Assembly: GCA_905236585.1 (NCBI GenBank)
Contig: CAJOQZ010000173.1
Span: 1-13,953, forward strand
Direction of reading: 5' to 3'
Source of the DNA: an uncultured Lachnospiraceae bacterium
GTDB taxonomy: Bacteria > Bacillota > Clostridia > Lachnospirales > Lachnospiraceae
DNA: 13,953 bases
Of this stretch, positions 1-6,102 are shown piece by piece. The notes under the pieces were generated by a model. It was not told the DNA's origin, searched no databases, and saw nothing but the letters and a program-made list of their open reading frames with translations. The stretch's first letter is position 1; each line of letters begins with the position of its first letter. The position numbers and the translations under genes are program-made.

Positions 1-176
1 AATCCCGCGAACTGCCCCGCCGACGTCACGTTCACCAGCGAGATGAGCGACGCCTCCCATGCGGACAGCCCGCCCGTCACCGCCATCATTCCGAACGCAA
101 ATGATACCGCAAAATAGCCGAGCGCGATCGGGATTCCATCCCTCGCGCCCTGTCTGTACTGCTGCCTTTTCTCCAT
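1..176 (-). CDS. azlC: AzlC family branched-chain amino acid exporter, N-terminal part (cut by window edge)
   Basis: The first 58 codons are visible; the gene runs off the left edge of the window. The translated start reads MEKRQQYRQGARDGIPIALG, and further on comes the segment SLISLVNVTSAGQFAG. The GIPIALGYFAVSFAFG-like first membrane helix and the TSAGQFAG signature are typical of AzlC, the large subunit of the AzlCD exporter, which in Bacillus subtilis exports branched-chain amino acids and the analogue azaleucine. The ATG at 176 is chosen because it gives the family's usual N-terminus and lies 7 nt after the stop codon of the permease-kinase gene. Its ribosome binding site is weak (AGGG about 12 nt upstream), so translation may be coupled to the upstream gene. 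The small partner azlD would be expected next, outside the window. The family call is firm for the part seen; the substrate is inferred from the family. Confidence 0.85.
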   Translation of the reverse strand, partial: MEKRQQYRQGARDGIPIALGYFAVSFAFGMMAVTGGLSAWEASLISLVNVTSAGQFAG

Positions 177-183
177 ACAAAAA

Positions 184-3150
184 CTACCCTATCTCATCGG
201 GAAGCGACGAACGAACTTGCGTTCTCATTCGCCCCCCCGAAAGTATTTCCTCCAATGTCGCCGTCAGCACCTTGACGTCGATGGGCTTCGCCACATGAGC
301 GTTCATTCCCGCGTCCAACGCTTTTTGTACGTCTTCGGAAAACGCATTCGCCGTCATCGCGATGATCGGCACATCCGAACGCCCCGCAACATCCAGTTCG
401 CGGATCGCCCCGGTCGCCTGATATCCGTCCATGACCGGCATCTGAATATCCATCAGCACCGCGTCGTAATACCCCGGATCATTTGTCTTAACCATGCCGA
501 CGGCTTCCAATCCGTTCAACGCCGTTTCTACCGTAAATCCCATCCGTTTTAACAGACGGCTCGCGATCTCGCGGTTGATATCCATATCTTCTGCCAGCAG
601 CACGCGCTTTCCGGCAAAATACGCCATATCTGACGCCTTCGCCAGCACCTTTTTCTGCTTTCCGATAATGCTGTCGTCGCCGTGCTTGAACGCAACGTCC
701 ACGATGAACTCCGACCCTCTGCCCGGCGAGGTCACAACGTCTATCGTGCCGCCCATCAGATCGACTATGCTTTTCGTGATCGCCGTGCCAAGCCCCGTGC
801 CCTGTATGCCGCTGACCGTCGAATTGCGCTCGCGTTCAAACGCCTCAAATACCTTCGCCGCAAACTCCTCGGACATGCCGATCCCGCTGTCCTTGACGCT
901 TAAGCGGTAATGCGACTTCCCTTCGCCTTCTTCCTCCAATTCCGTCAGCGTTACCGTGACCTTGCCTTTTTTCGGCGTGAACTTATAGGCATTGCTGATT
1001 AAGTTCAAAAGCACCCGATTCAGCCGGTTCTTATCGCAAAGCACCGCCCGGTGCGCCAGGTTCTCACACGTAACCGTGTATTCGATATGCTTTTCCCCCA
1101 TCTGCGTCGCAAACATATCCCTGACGGAATCCATGGTCGCCACGAGGTCCGTATTCACTTCTTCGAGATCCATTCTGCCGCTCTCGATCCGGCTCATTTC
1201 CAAAACGTCATTGATAAGCGCCAGAAGATGGTGGCTCGAACTTTCGATCTTGCTCATATACGTCCGCATCCCGTCGACATCCAGATCCTCTTCTTTTGCC
1301 AGATTGATATATCCGATGATCGCGTTCATCGGCGTACGGATGTCATGCGACATATTTGACAGGAACGTGCTCTTCGCCCTGCTGTTCTCCTCCGCCTGAA
1401 GTTTCTCCAGCTCCAGCCGCTTTTCTCTGCCCTGCATCAGCGTATATACGTTAAAAAGGATCGCCAGTCCCACAGTGATCAGGATCATCTGCACGATGCT
1501 GTCCGAAAGCAGCGCGTCATTGACTGTATCCATCTGGCCGCTTAAATATACCTCCTCCTTCTCCATCTGCGCCTTCGAACGCTCCACGCCCACGTCGGCA
1601 AGTTCATTGCCGAAGAACGTGCCGATATCGTCAATGACCGCCCGCGTCTTCGTATGGATCGCCTGCCTCTGCCACATCAGCGACGTGAAAAAAATCATGA
1701 ATAAAAGCGCCACCCAGACGACGGTGGACTTGCCGAGCCGCCGCCCCTCGTCTTTTGCAAAGGCGACGCGGAAAAAGACGAATCCAAGTGCGCCCCATAC
1801 GGCGAGGATCAGGTAACTCTCCGCCGCAAGCGCCGAAACCGACCACAGATTGGGAACAAGCAAAAACATCGTGAAGAAAACGCTCATCACCACGCCGAAA
1901 ATCCCGCACGCCTGTACCTTCACTTCGCCGTCCGTCTTCGCCCTGCGGTAAGCCGCTGCGGAAGTATAGCCGTATGCGACCGAAGCGCCGACCGTCGTTA
2001 CATCCACGATCCAGCCGATCGCCGACCTGCCGACGAACGGAACCAGCGCGGAAATTGCCACGATAAAAAGGATCGTGTTCTTCGGCACGCCGTCTTTGCT
2101 TTCCTTTGCAAACCATGCCGGAAGAATCTCCTCTTTTGCCAACGCGTACATCAGACGGCTTAACGCGGTCATGTTGCCGATCAAGCCGGTAAGGATCGCC
2201 GAAACCAATACAAGGGTCAAAATCAGGCTCCCGTACTGCCCCATATAGGTACGCACCGCATAGAATACCGGCATGCTTTCTATACCGCTAAGCCTTTCGA
2301 TGGAGGCGATATAGGAAAACCAGTTCGCATAGCGCGCGGGACGTACGTTCGCCGCTACAATGCTGGGCGCCGCATACGCGATAAACCCGGCAAGCACCGC
2401 GAAAAACAGGATGTGGAGGGATTTTTTAAGTGGAAACTTAAATTCCTGCGTCGAGTGGGAAATGTTTTCAAAACCGATAAATGCCCACGGAGCGAGCGCT
2501 ATAATGTTATAAACCTGCAAAACGGGATTCTTCTCGGGCGCATACGCCGGCTCCTGTGCGACCGTGCCGCCGCATTTCGACATAATGATAAAAAATGATA
2601 TCACAATCCCGCCGATCAGAACGACGGCGCAGACCGTCTGAATCCCCGCCGCTATCTGCTTTCGGAAAGCGCAGAATGCGCCGCAAAAAACAAGGACCGC
2701 AATTTCCACGAGGATCTCGCCGAAATACACGTCGAACCCGGCAAGCGTATAATGGAAGCCGAACGTAAACGTATCCCCGGACATGTTCCTGCCGATCAGT
2801 GCGATCGCCGTCATGTTCGCCCAAATGATCGCGATATAAACAAGAATGGAAAACCACGCCGCCAAAAACGCGTGGTCGTAGCCGAACGCCTCCTTGGTAT
2901 AGGAATACGTTCCGCCGCAGTCGGCAATCCGGTTCATCATATAGGCGTAGTTGACGCCGATTAAGTACATAACAACCGCCCCGAGCAAAAGCCCGATGAC
3001 CGTTCCTATAGGACCCGCGATCGGTAAAAACGTATTCGCGGGCATCACAAACGCCCCCCAGCCTACCGCGCTGCCGAACGCCAGCGCCCATACCGCAAGC
3101 GGCGACAGATATGACTGCAACCCATTTTCTTTTCTTTCATTCGTCTCCAA
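184..3150 (-). CDS. APC-type amino acid permease fused to hybrid histidine kinase with receiver domain
   Basis: The protein has 988 residues from a TTG start at 3150. That start has GAGAGG 8 nt upstream. In-frame ATGs at 3201 and 3168 have no ribosome site, and 3201 lies inside a terminator-like hairpin; from 3201 the length would be 1005. Residues about 14-465 are an APC-superfamily permease of about 12 helices, with the TM1 glycine motif GSAVGWGAF at 26-34. Two further helices (about 476-493 and 551-570) enclose a polar helical segment of roughly 57 residues. Next come a charged coiled linker, HisKA with SHDIRTP (phospho-acceptor H602), and an ATPase domain with N720, DSGIG (754-758) and GTGLG (784-788). 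A receiver domain follows with E854/D855, phospho-acceptor D901, T933 and K955. All catalytic residues are present. No HPt or output domain is attached, so the phosphoryl acceptor must lie elsewhere. It probably senses amino acid transport or availability (inference). It is cotranscribed with azlC, 7 nt downstream. Confidence 0.93.
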   Translation of the reverse strand: METNERKENGLQSYLSPLAVWALAFGSAVGWGAFVMPANTFLPIAGPIGTVIGLLLGAVVMYLIGVNYAYMMNRIADCGGTYSYTKEAFGYDHAFLAAWFSILVYIAIIWANMTAIALIGRNMSGDTFTFGFHYTLAGFDVYFGEILVEIAVLVFCGAFCAFRKQIAAGIQTVCAVVLIGGIVISFFIIMSKCGGTVAQEPAYAPEKNPVLQVYNIIALAPWAFIGFENISHSTQEFKFPLKKSLHILFFAVLAGFIAYAAPSIVAANVRPARYANWFSYIASIERLSGIESMPVFYAVRTYMGQYGSLILTLVLVSAILTGLIGNMTALSRLMYALAKEEILPAWFAKESKDGVPKNTILFIVAISALVPFVGRSAIGWIVDVTTVGASVAYGYTSAAAYRRAKTDGEVKVQACGIFGVVMSVFFTMFLLVPNLWSVSALAAESYLILAVWGALGFVFFRVAFAKDEGRRLGKSTVVWVALLFMIFFTSLMWQRQAIHTKTRAVIDDIGTFFGNELADVGVERSKAQMEKEEVYLSGQMDTVNDALLSDSIVQMILITVGLAILFNVYTLMQGREKRLELEKLQAEENSRAKSTFLSNMSHDIRTPMNAIIGYINLAKEEDLDVDGMRTYMSKIESSSHHLLALINDVLEMSRIESGRMDLEEVNTDLVATMDSVRDMFATQMGEKHIEYTVTCENLAHRAVLCDKNRLNRVLLNLISNAYKFTPKKGKVTVTLTELEEEGEGKSHYRLSVKDSGIGMSEEFAAKVFEAFERERNSTVSGIQGTGLGTAITKSIVDLMGGTIDVVTSPGRGSEFIVDVAFKHGDDSIIGKQKKVLAKASDMAYFAGKRVLLAEDMDINREIASRLLKRMGFTVETALNGLEAVGMVKTNDPGYYDAVLMDIQMPVMDGYQATGAIRELDVAGRSDVPIIAMTANAFSEDVQKALDAGMNAHVAKPIDVKVLTATLEEILSGGRMRTQVRSSLPDEIG

Positions 3151-3175
3151 AACAACTGCCTCTCGCATATATATA

Positions 3176-3206
3176 ACAAAAAATACGCTATGCATTATCA
3201 TAGCGC
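3176..3206 (-). terminator. Terminator-like hairpin in leader of the permease-kinase gene
   Basis: On the minus strand CGCTATG (3205-3199), a six-base loop and CATAGCG (3192-3186) form a perfect 7-bp stem, extendable by one G-U pair. TATTTTTTG follows at once. This is the shape of an intrinsic terminator. It lies 26 nt before the TTG start of the permease-kinase gene and 140 nt after the small gene at 3346-3666. It may end the small gene's transcript or act as an attenuator. An operator palindrome is an alternative. Confidence 0.5.
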
Positions 3207-3268
3207 ATTTGACGGATAAATTCCACCTTTGATTGCACGGAAATCAATCTTTATTCAATCTTATATTT

Positions 3269-3334
3269 GGAACAAACGAATCTCCGTGTACGACGGCAAT
3301 AGCGCCTTACCCTCACACGGAGATTGTTCGTTCC
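3269..3334. repeat. 66-nt hairpin repeat, copy 1
   Basis: Two arms, 3269-3289 and 3315-3334, pair over 20 positions with a single bulged base (3278) and one A-C mismatch. That mismatch becomes a G-U pair if the minus strand is transcribed. The 25-nt loop contains CGACGGCAATA. The element matches copy 2 at 3768-3833 in the same orientation at 56 of 66 positions. One stem pair differs by a compensatory change (T-A here, C-G in copy 2). There is no T-run on either side, so it is not an ordinary terminator. This copy lies 11 nt beyond the stop codon of the small gene at 3346-3666. Its function is unknown. Confidence 0.8.
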
Positions 3335-3345
3335 TTTCACTTAAC

Positions 3346-3666
3346 TTAAATGACATTGATGCACAGCCGATTGAAAAAGCACGGCTCCAGTTTAGAAATC
3401 GCCCGCCTCGCTCGGGAATATTCGTTGCGGTTGATGGATATCTCGCACAACTCGCTGTTGCCGTGATACCTCTCCCGCAAGTACAGCGGAATCCGGTTCC
3501 AATGCTTTGAAAACGGTATGTTCTCCATCGTCAGAATATACGCCGCGTGCTTGCTTGCGCGGAAATTCGTCGTAGAGCAGAGCAACACGTCCTTTGCGGC
3601 ACATGCCTTAGCGTCCATTCGTATCCCTTCTTTCTTTTTCGCTTTGAAAAAACTTATCACTCCCAT
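3346..3666 (-). CDS. Small conserved-looking protein of unknown function, 106 residues
   Basis: I do not recognise this protein. The ATG at 3666 has AGGGGG 9 nt upstream and a good promoter at 3705-3732, so the gene is probably real; an ATG at 3696 in the same frame lacks a ribosome site. The basic N-terminus (MGVISFFKAKKKEG) leads into a compact domain with VLLCSTTNFRASKHAAYIL, then WNRIPLYLRERYHG and ISINRNEYSRARRAI. There is no signal peptide or convincing membrane helix. The opening beta strand plus helix with an LCST-like turn recalls small ACT/DUF2007-like putative signalling domains, but this is only a fold impression. Arginine and lysine are frequent. It is monocistronic between two hairpin repeats, downstream of gpx and upstream of the permease-kinase gene. 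Confidence 0.7.
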   Translation of the reverse strand: MGVISFFKAKKKEGIRMDAKACAAKDVLLCSTTNFRASKHAAYILTMENIPFSKHWNRIPLYLRERYHGNSELCEISINRNEYSRARRAISKLEPCFFNRLCINVI

Positions 3667-3704
3667 GCTCGTTTCCCCCTTATAAAAACAAAACACGATA
3701 TAAT

Positions 3705-3732
3705 AGTATCATATAAGATAACATTTCGTCAA
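3705..3732 (-). promoter_or_regulatory. Sigma-A-type promoter of the small gene
   Basis: On the minus strand TTGACG (3732-3727), a 16-base spacer and GATACT (3710-3705) match the -35 and -10 boxes at five and four of six positions. An overlapping TACTAT at an 18-base spacing is an alternative -10. The expected start of transcription is about 30-35 nt before the AGGGGG ribosome site of the gene starting at 3666. Confidence 0.6.
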
Positions 3733-3767
3733 TAAAAAATCGACATAAATCACGAAAATCTGTCTTT

Positions 3768-3833
3768 GGAACAAACAAATATCCGCGTTCGACGGCAATA
3801 ATGTCTTAACCTCACGCGGAGATTGTTTGTTCC
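3768..3833. repeat. 66-nt hairpin repeat, copy 2
   Basis: This is the second copy of the hairpin element, in the same orientation as 3269-3334. Arms 3768-3788 and 3814-3833 pair with one bulged A (3777) and one A-G mismatch. The 25-nt loop again carries CGACGGCAATA and CTTA-CCTC. The copy sits between the gpx terminator and the promoter of the small gene, so the two copies bracket that gene with its promoter. Both copies are preceded by TTT, and no target-site duplication is evident. Confidence 0.8.
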
Positions 3834-3854
3834 CAAAAAATTTAATTTATGGAT

Positions 3855-3895
3855 AAAAAAACGGATAAAACACAATTTTTTTTGTGCTTTATCCG
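3855..3895 (-). terminator. Rho-independent terminator of the glutathione peroxidase gene
   Basis: On the minus strand CGGATAAAGCACAA (3895-3882) and TTGTGTTTTATCCG (3875-3862) form a 14-bp stem, fully paired if one G-U pair is counted, around a short A-rich loop. Seven T residues follow (3861-3855). It lies about 70 nt after the gpx stop codon. The plus strand can form the same stem with one A-C mismatch but lacks a tail of T residues. Confidence 0.88.
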
Positions 3896-3965
3896 CAAAT
3901 CGTCATCTATATCAAGTATCTAAGGATGCCACCTATCCTGGTCGTCAAAATCCTCCCGCCGCAGG

Positions 3966-4511
3966 TTACAGCAGACCGGCTACGCAGTCTTCCACTTCCT
4001 TCATATCCGCCGTCGGCTCGAAGCGGGCGACCACATTTCCCTCACGGTCGATGACAAATTTCGTAAAGTTCCATTTAATTTCCGGGTTGTTCAAATAATC
4101 TTTGTCGATCTTCTTCAACATAACGCCCATCGCCATCGCTTTTGGTCCCTTGCCGAACCCTTCAAAGCCTTTCTGGCTTTTTAAGTATCCATACACCGGA
4201 AGGGCGTTCTCCCCGTTAATATCGGATTTCTTCATCTGCTCGAACTGCGTGTTGTACTTCAACGTGCAGAACTCATGAATCTCCTCGTCGCTCTCGGGCG
4301 CCTGTCCCGCGAACTGATTGCACGGAATGTCGATAATCTCCAAGCCTTTGTCGTGATACGCCTCATACATCTTCTCAAGCGGCTCGTACTGCGGCGTGAA
4401 TCCACAGCCCGTGGCGGTGTTGACGATGATCATCACTTTCCCTTTGTTCTCTGCGAGCGAAAACTCGCTTCCATCCCGTTTTGGTACGCTGTAATCATAA
4501 ATACTCGGCAT
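3966..4511 (-). CDS. gpx: Glutathione peroxidase family thiol peroxidase
   Basis: The protein has 181 residues, the normal length for bacterial glutathione peroxidase (GPx/BsaA/BtuE family). It reduces hydrogen and organic peroxides in the cytoplasm. Motif 1 is NTATGCGFTPQY with the catalytic cysteine C36, encoded by TGT and so not selenocysteine. Motif 2 is PCNQFAGQ (63-70) with Q70, and motif 3 is KWNFTKF (146-152) with W147 and N148. C82, in EEIHEFC, is at the place of the resolving cysteine in members that use thioredoxin rather than glutathione. A thioredoxin-linked peroxidase is therefore likely (inference). The ATG at 4511 has AAGGAG 8 nt upstream. The gene has its own consensus promoter overlapped by palindromes, which suggests regulated expression, and its own terminator. 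It appears monocistronic. Confidence 0.95.
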   Translation of the reverse strand: MPSIYDYSVPKRDGSEFSLAENKGKVMIIVNTATGCGFTPQYEPLEKMYEAYHDKGLEIIDIPCNQFAGQAPESDEEIHEFCTLKYNTQFEQMKKSDINGENALPVYGYLKSQKGFEGFGKGPKAMAMGVMLKKIDKDYLNNPEIKWNFTKFVIDREGNVVARFEPTADMKEVEDCVAGLL

Positions 4512-4570
4512 AATGTTTTCTCCTTCTTTTATAAAAAATAATCCATATGTTTCTAAATCATCCGGTCAAA

Positions 4571-4601
4571 ACAATTAAGTTGTATGCAATTATATTGTAT
4601 A
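4571..4601. promoter_or_regulatory. Candidate operator palindromes at the gpx promoter
   Basis: Two inverted repeats lie here. The stretch 4571-4583 reads ACAATTAAGTTGT, an ACAA/TTGT dyad just downstream of the promoter. The stretch 4583-4601 has arms TATGCAAT and ATTGTATA around TAT (7 of 8 paired positions) and covers the -10 box. The TTGT-ACAA pattern resembles sites of MarR/OhrR-type repressors, which often respond to peroxides. This is inference; no such regulator is in the window. Confidence 0.45.
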
Positions 4602-4617
4602 GTCTCATATTTGTCAA
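4589..4617 (-). promoter_or_regulatory. Consensus sigma-A promoter of gpx
   Basis: On the minus strand TTGACA (4617-4612), a 17-base spacer and TATAAT (4594-4589) match the housekeeping consensus at all twelve positions. The -35 box begins 3 nt after the stop codon of the upstream J-domain gene. The leader is about 70 nt long. A perfect promoter overlapped by palindromes suggests strong expression held down by a repressor. Confidence 0.85.
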
Positions 4618-4620
4618 CCC

Positions 4621-5211
4621 TTATTTTTTTATGCCGCCGTTTCCGTTTTTCAGTACGTCTTCTATGATGCTCGCCGTAATCTCCGCCGCACGGATCGCGT
4701 GAATCCGCGCCATTGCCTCTTCGAATATCCGCTCTCTTCTCTCCTGCTCGAACCGTTCCTGCTCTTCTTTTTTCCGCTGTTCTTCCCGGTGTTTTAAACG
4801 GACTTCCTGTCTGCGGTGTTCTTCTTTGAAGGCCCGCCGGGTCGCCGCCAAAGAAAGCGTCTCTCTGCTTCCGATGATCCGGCTGTTCCCGCTGACGGTA
4901 TAGGGCGCGGCTTGCCCCGCGTATCCGGCATCCGGCTGGGGCGCACCCACCGCTACATTCCCGTGATAGTGCATCTGCGGCTCGCCGACCGCCACATTCC
5001 CGTAATACGTCACGCTCTCCTCTGGAAGCGACATCAGATACTCATAGGCGCTTTGGATGCATAAATAATACTCCGTCGCATCCGGCGCGTCGTTCACATC
5101 CGGGTGGTACGCGCTTGCTAATTTATGAAAAGCCTGCTTGATCTCGTCCTTGGACGCCCTGTCGGGCAGCCCTAAGACATCAAGTGCCTGCTGCCTTGAC
5201 TGTCCGTTCAT
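4621..5211 (-). CDS. J-domain (DnaJ-like) protein with charged C-terminal helix
   Basis: The protein has 196 residues. Residues about 7-62 form a J-domain with helix II (KDEIKQAFHKLASAYHPDVN), and the HPD triad that stimulates Hsp70 (DnaK) ATPase is at 36-38. The glycine-phenylalanine region, zinc fingers and C-terminal substrate domains of true DnaJ are absent, so this is a class III J-protein. Residues 67-92 are two tandem 13-residue units sharing Y-x-GNVAVG-x-PQ (DNA period 39 nt, 4936-5013). Residues about 125-165 are a highly charged Arg/Glu/Lys helix, likely a coiled coil, and the end is basic. There is no signal peptide or membrane helix. The ATG follows the TAG of the DegV gene with no base between, and no strong ribosome site is seen, so translational coupling is likely. 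The client is unknown. Confidence 0.9.
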   Translation of the reverse strand: MNGQSRQQALDVLGLPDRASKDEIKQAFHKLASAYHPDVNDAPDATEYYLCIQSAYEYLMSLPEESVTYYGNVAVGEPQMHYHGNVAVGAPQPDAGYAGQAAPYTVSGNSRIIGSRETLSLAATRRAFKEEHRRQEVRLKHREEQRKKEEQERFEQERRERIFEEAMARIHAIRAAEITASIIEDVLKNGNGGIKK

Positions 5212-6054
5212 CTATACTACCATGATAAGCCCGCCGTCGCACGCATATGTCGTGTTAAGCGCGTGGGTGTCCATGACAAGGATGTCCTTGAAATTCGCCC
5301 GCTTCTCCACTTCGGCTTTTAACTGCATCGCCCGCTCGATGCAGTTGCAGTGGGAGATCCCAAGAACTTTTTGCGAGCAGTTCTTCGTCACAGCGATCAT
5401 GCAGTCCGCCATCTTCGCAATCGCCTTATTCATGCCCCTCACCTGCGCCAACTGCTGGATATTCCCCTCGTCGGTAGAGCCCATGACCGGCTTGATATGA
5501 AACGTATGCGCGATGCGCTCTTTTAATGCGGACAGCCGCCCCGCTTTCCGCAGCACTTCCAACGTCTCTAAGACGAAAAACGTATGCTGCTCGCCGATGT
5601 ATTTTTCCACGGCGGAAACGACCTCCTCAAATGCCATGCCCGCCTTTTCACAAGCAGCGATCTTCATCGCGATCAGCGTCTCGCCGACCGCCGTCGTCTT
5701 CCCGTCAAAGACATGGATTTTCTTTTTGGAATCCGCGTTCTCGTCTTCGTACATTCCCTTTGCTACGACCGCGCTGTTGTATGAACCGGACAACTGCCCC
5801 GAAATCGTCACGACATAGACGTTTTCCTCTTCGCTTTCCATCTGCTCTAAGTACAATCCCGGCGCAGGACAGGACGACTGCGGCGCCGTCGGGCTTTCCC
5901 TGACCCTCCGCAAAAAATCCGCCTGATCGAAGGTATCGTCGTCGACGACCGTATAGCCGTTGACATTGAGTGTCATCGGCACGTTGACAAAATGCCCGTC
6001 CGCCTTCATCTCCTCCGTCAGTTCTCCGCTCGAATCCAAAATGACCTTGTACAT
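5212..6054 (-). CDS. DegV family fatty-acid-binding protein
   Basis: The protein has 280 residues, the usual length of DegV-family proteins. These bind a fatty acid between two domains, and some (FakB) present it to the kinase FakA for phosphorylation. Visible signatures are the N-terminal strand YKVILDSSGELTEE, the SSCPAPGLYLE loop (60-70), the ligand-contacting TISGQLSGSYNSA (83-95), LETLEVLRKAGRLS (162-175) and the HIKPV strand (186-190). The ATG at 6054 is supported by GGGGAGG 9 nt upstream. The gene lies 48 nt after the lipoprotein gene and directly abuts the J-domain gene, so the three are probably one operon. No fakA is present here, so a role as a FakB subunit is family inference. DegV does not signify a known link to degradative regulation. 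Confidence 0.93.
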   Translation of the reverse strand: MYKVILDSSGELTEEMKADGHFVNVPMTLNVNGYTVVDDDTFDQADFLRRVRESPTAPQSSCPAPGLYLEQMESEEENVYVVTISGQLSGSYNSAVVAKGMYEDENADSKKKIHVFDGKTTAVGETLIAMKIAACEKAGMAFEEVVSAVEKYIGEQHTFFVLETLEVLRKAGRLSALKERIAHTFHIKPVMGSTDEGNIQQLAQVRGMNKAIAKMADCMIAVTKNCSQKVLGISHCNCIERAMQLKAEVEKRANFKDILVMDTHALNTTYACDGGLIMVV

Positions 6055-6102
6055 TTTCCTATGCCTCCCCGTCGTGTCTCTTTTATTTGTTCCTTATTAT
6101 CT

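Noticed and set aside
3269..3833. The two hairpin repeats as integron attC sites around a gene cassette
   Set aside because: The arms have single bulged bases and AAC/GTT ends, but the RYYYAAC and GTTRRRY core boxes are not present and no integrase is in the window.
3269..3833. A CRISPR array
   Set aside because: Only two copies, about 500 bases apart, with a gene between them; no spacers and no cas genes.
3896..3965. A short coding frame (about 13 codons from a TTG) after gpx
   Set aside because: It is very short, lies in the 3' untranslated stretch before a strong terminator and encodes nothing recognisable.
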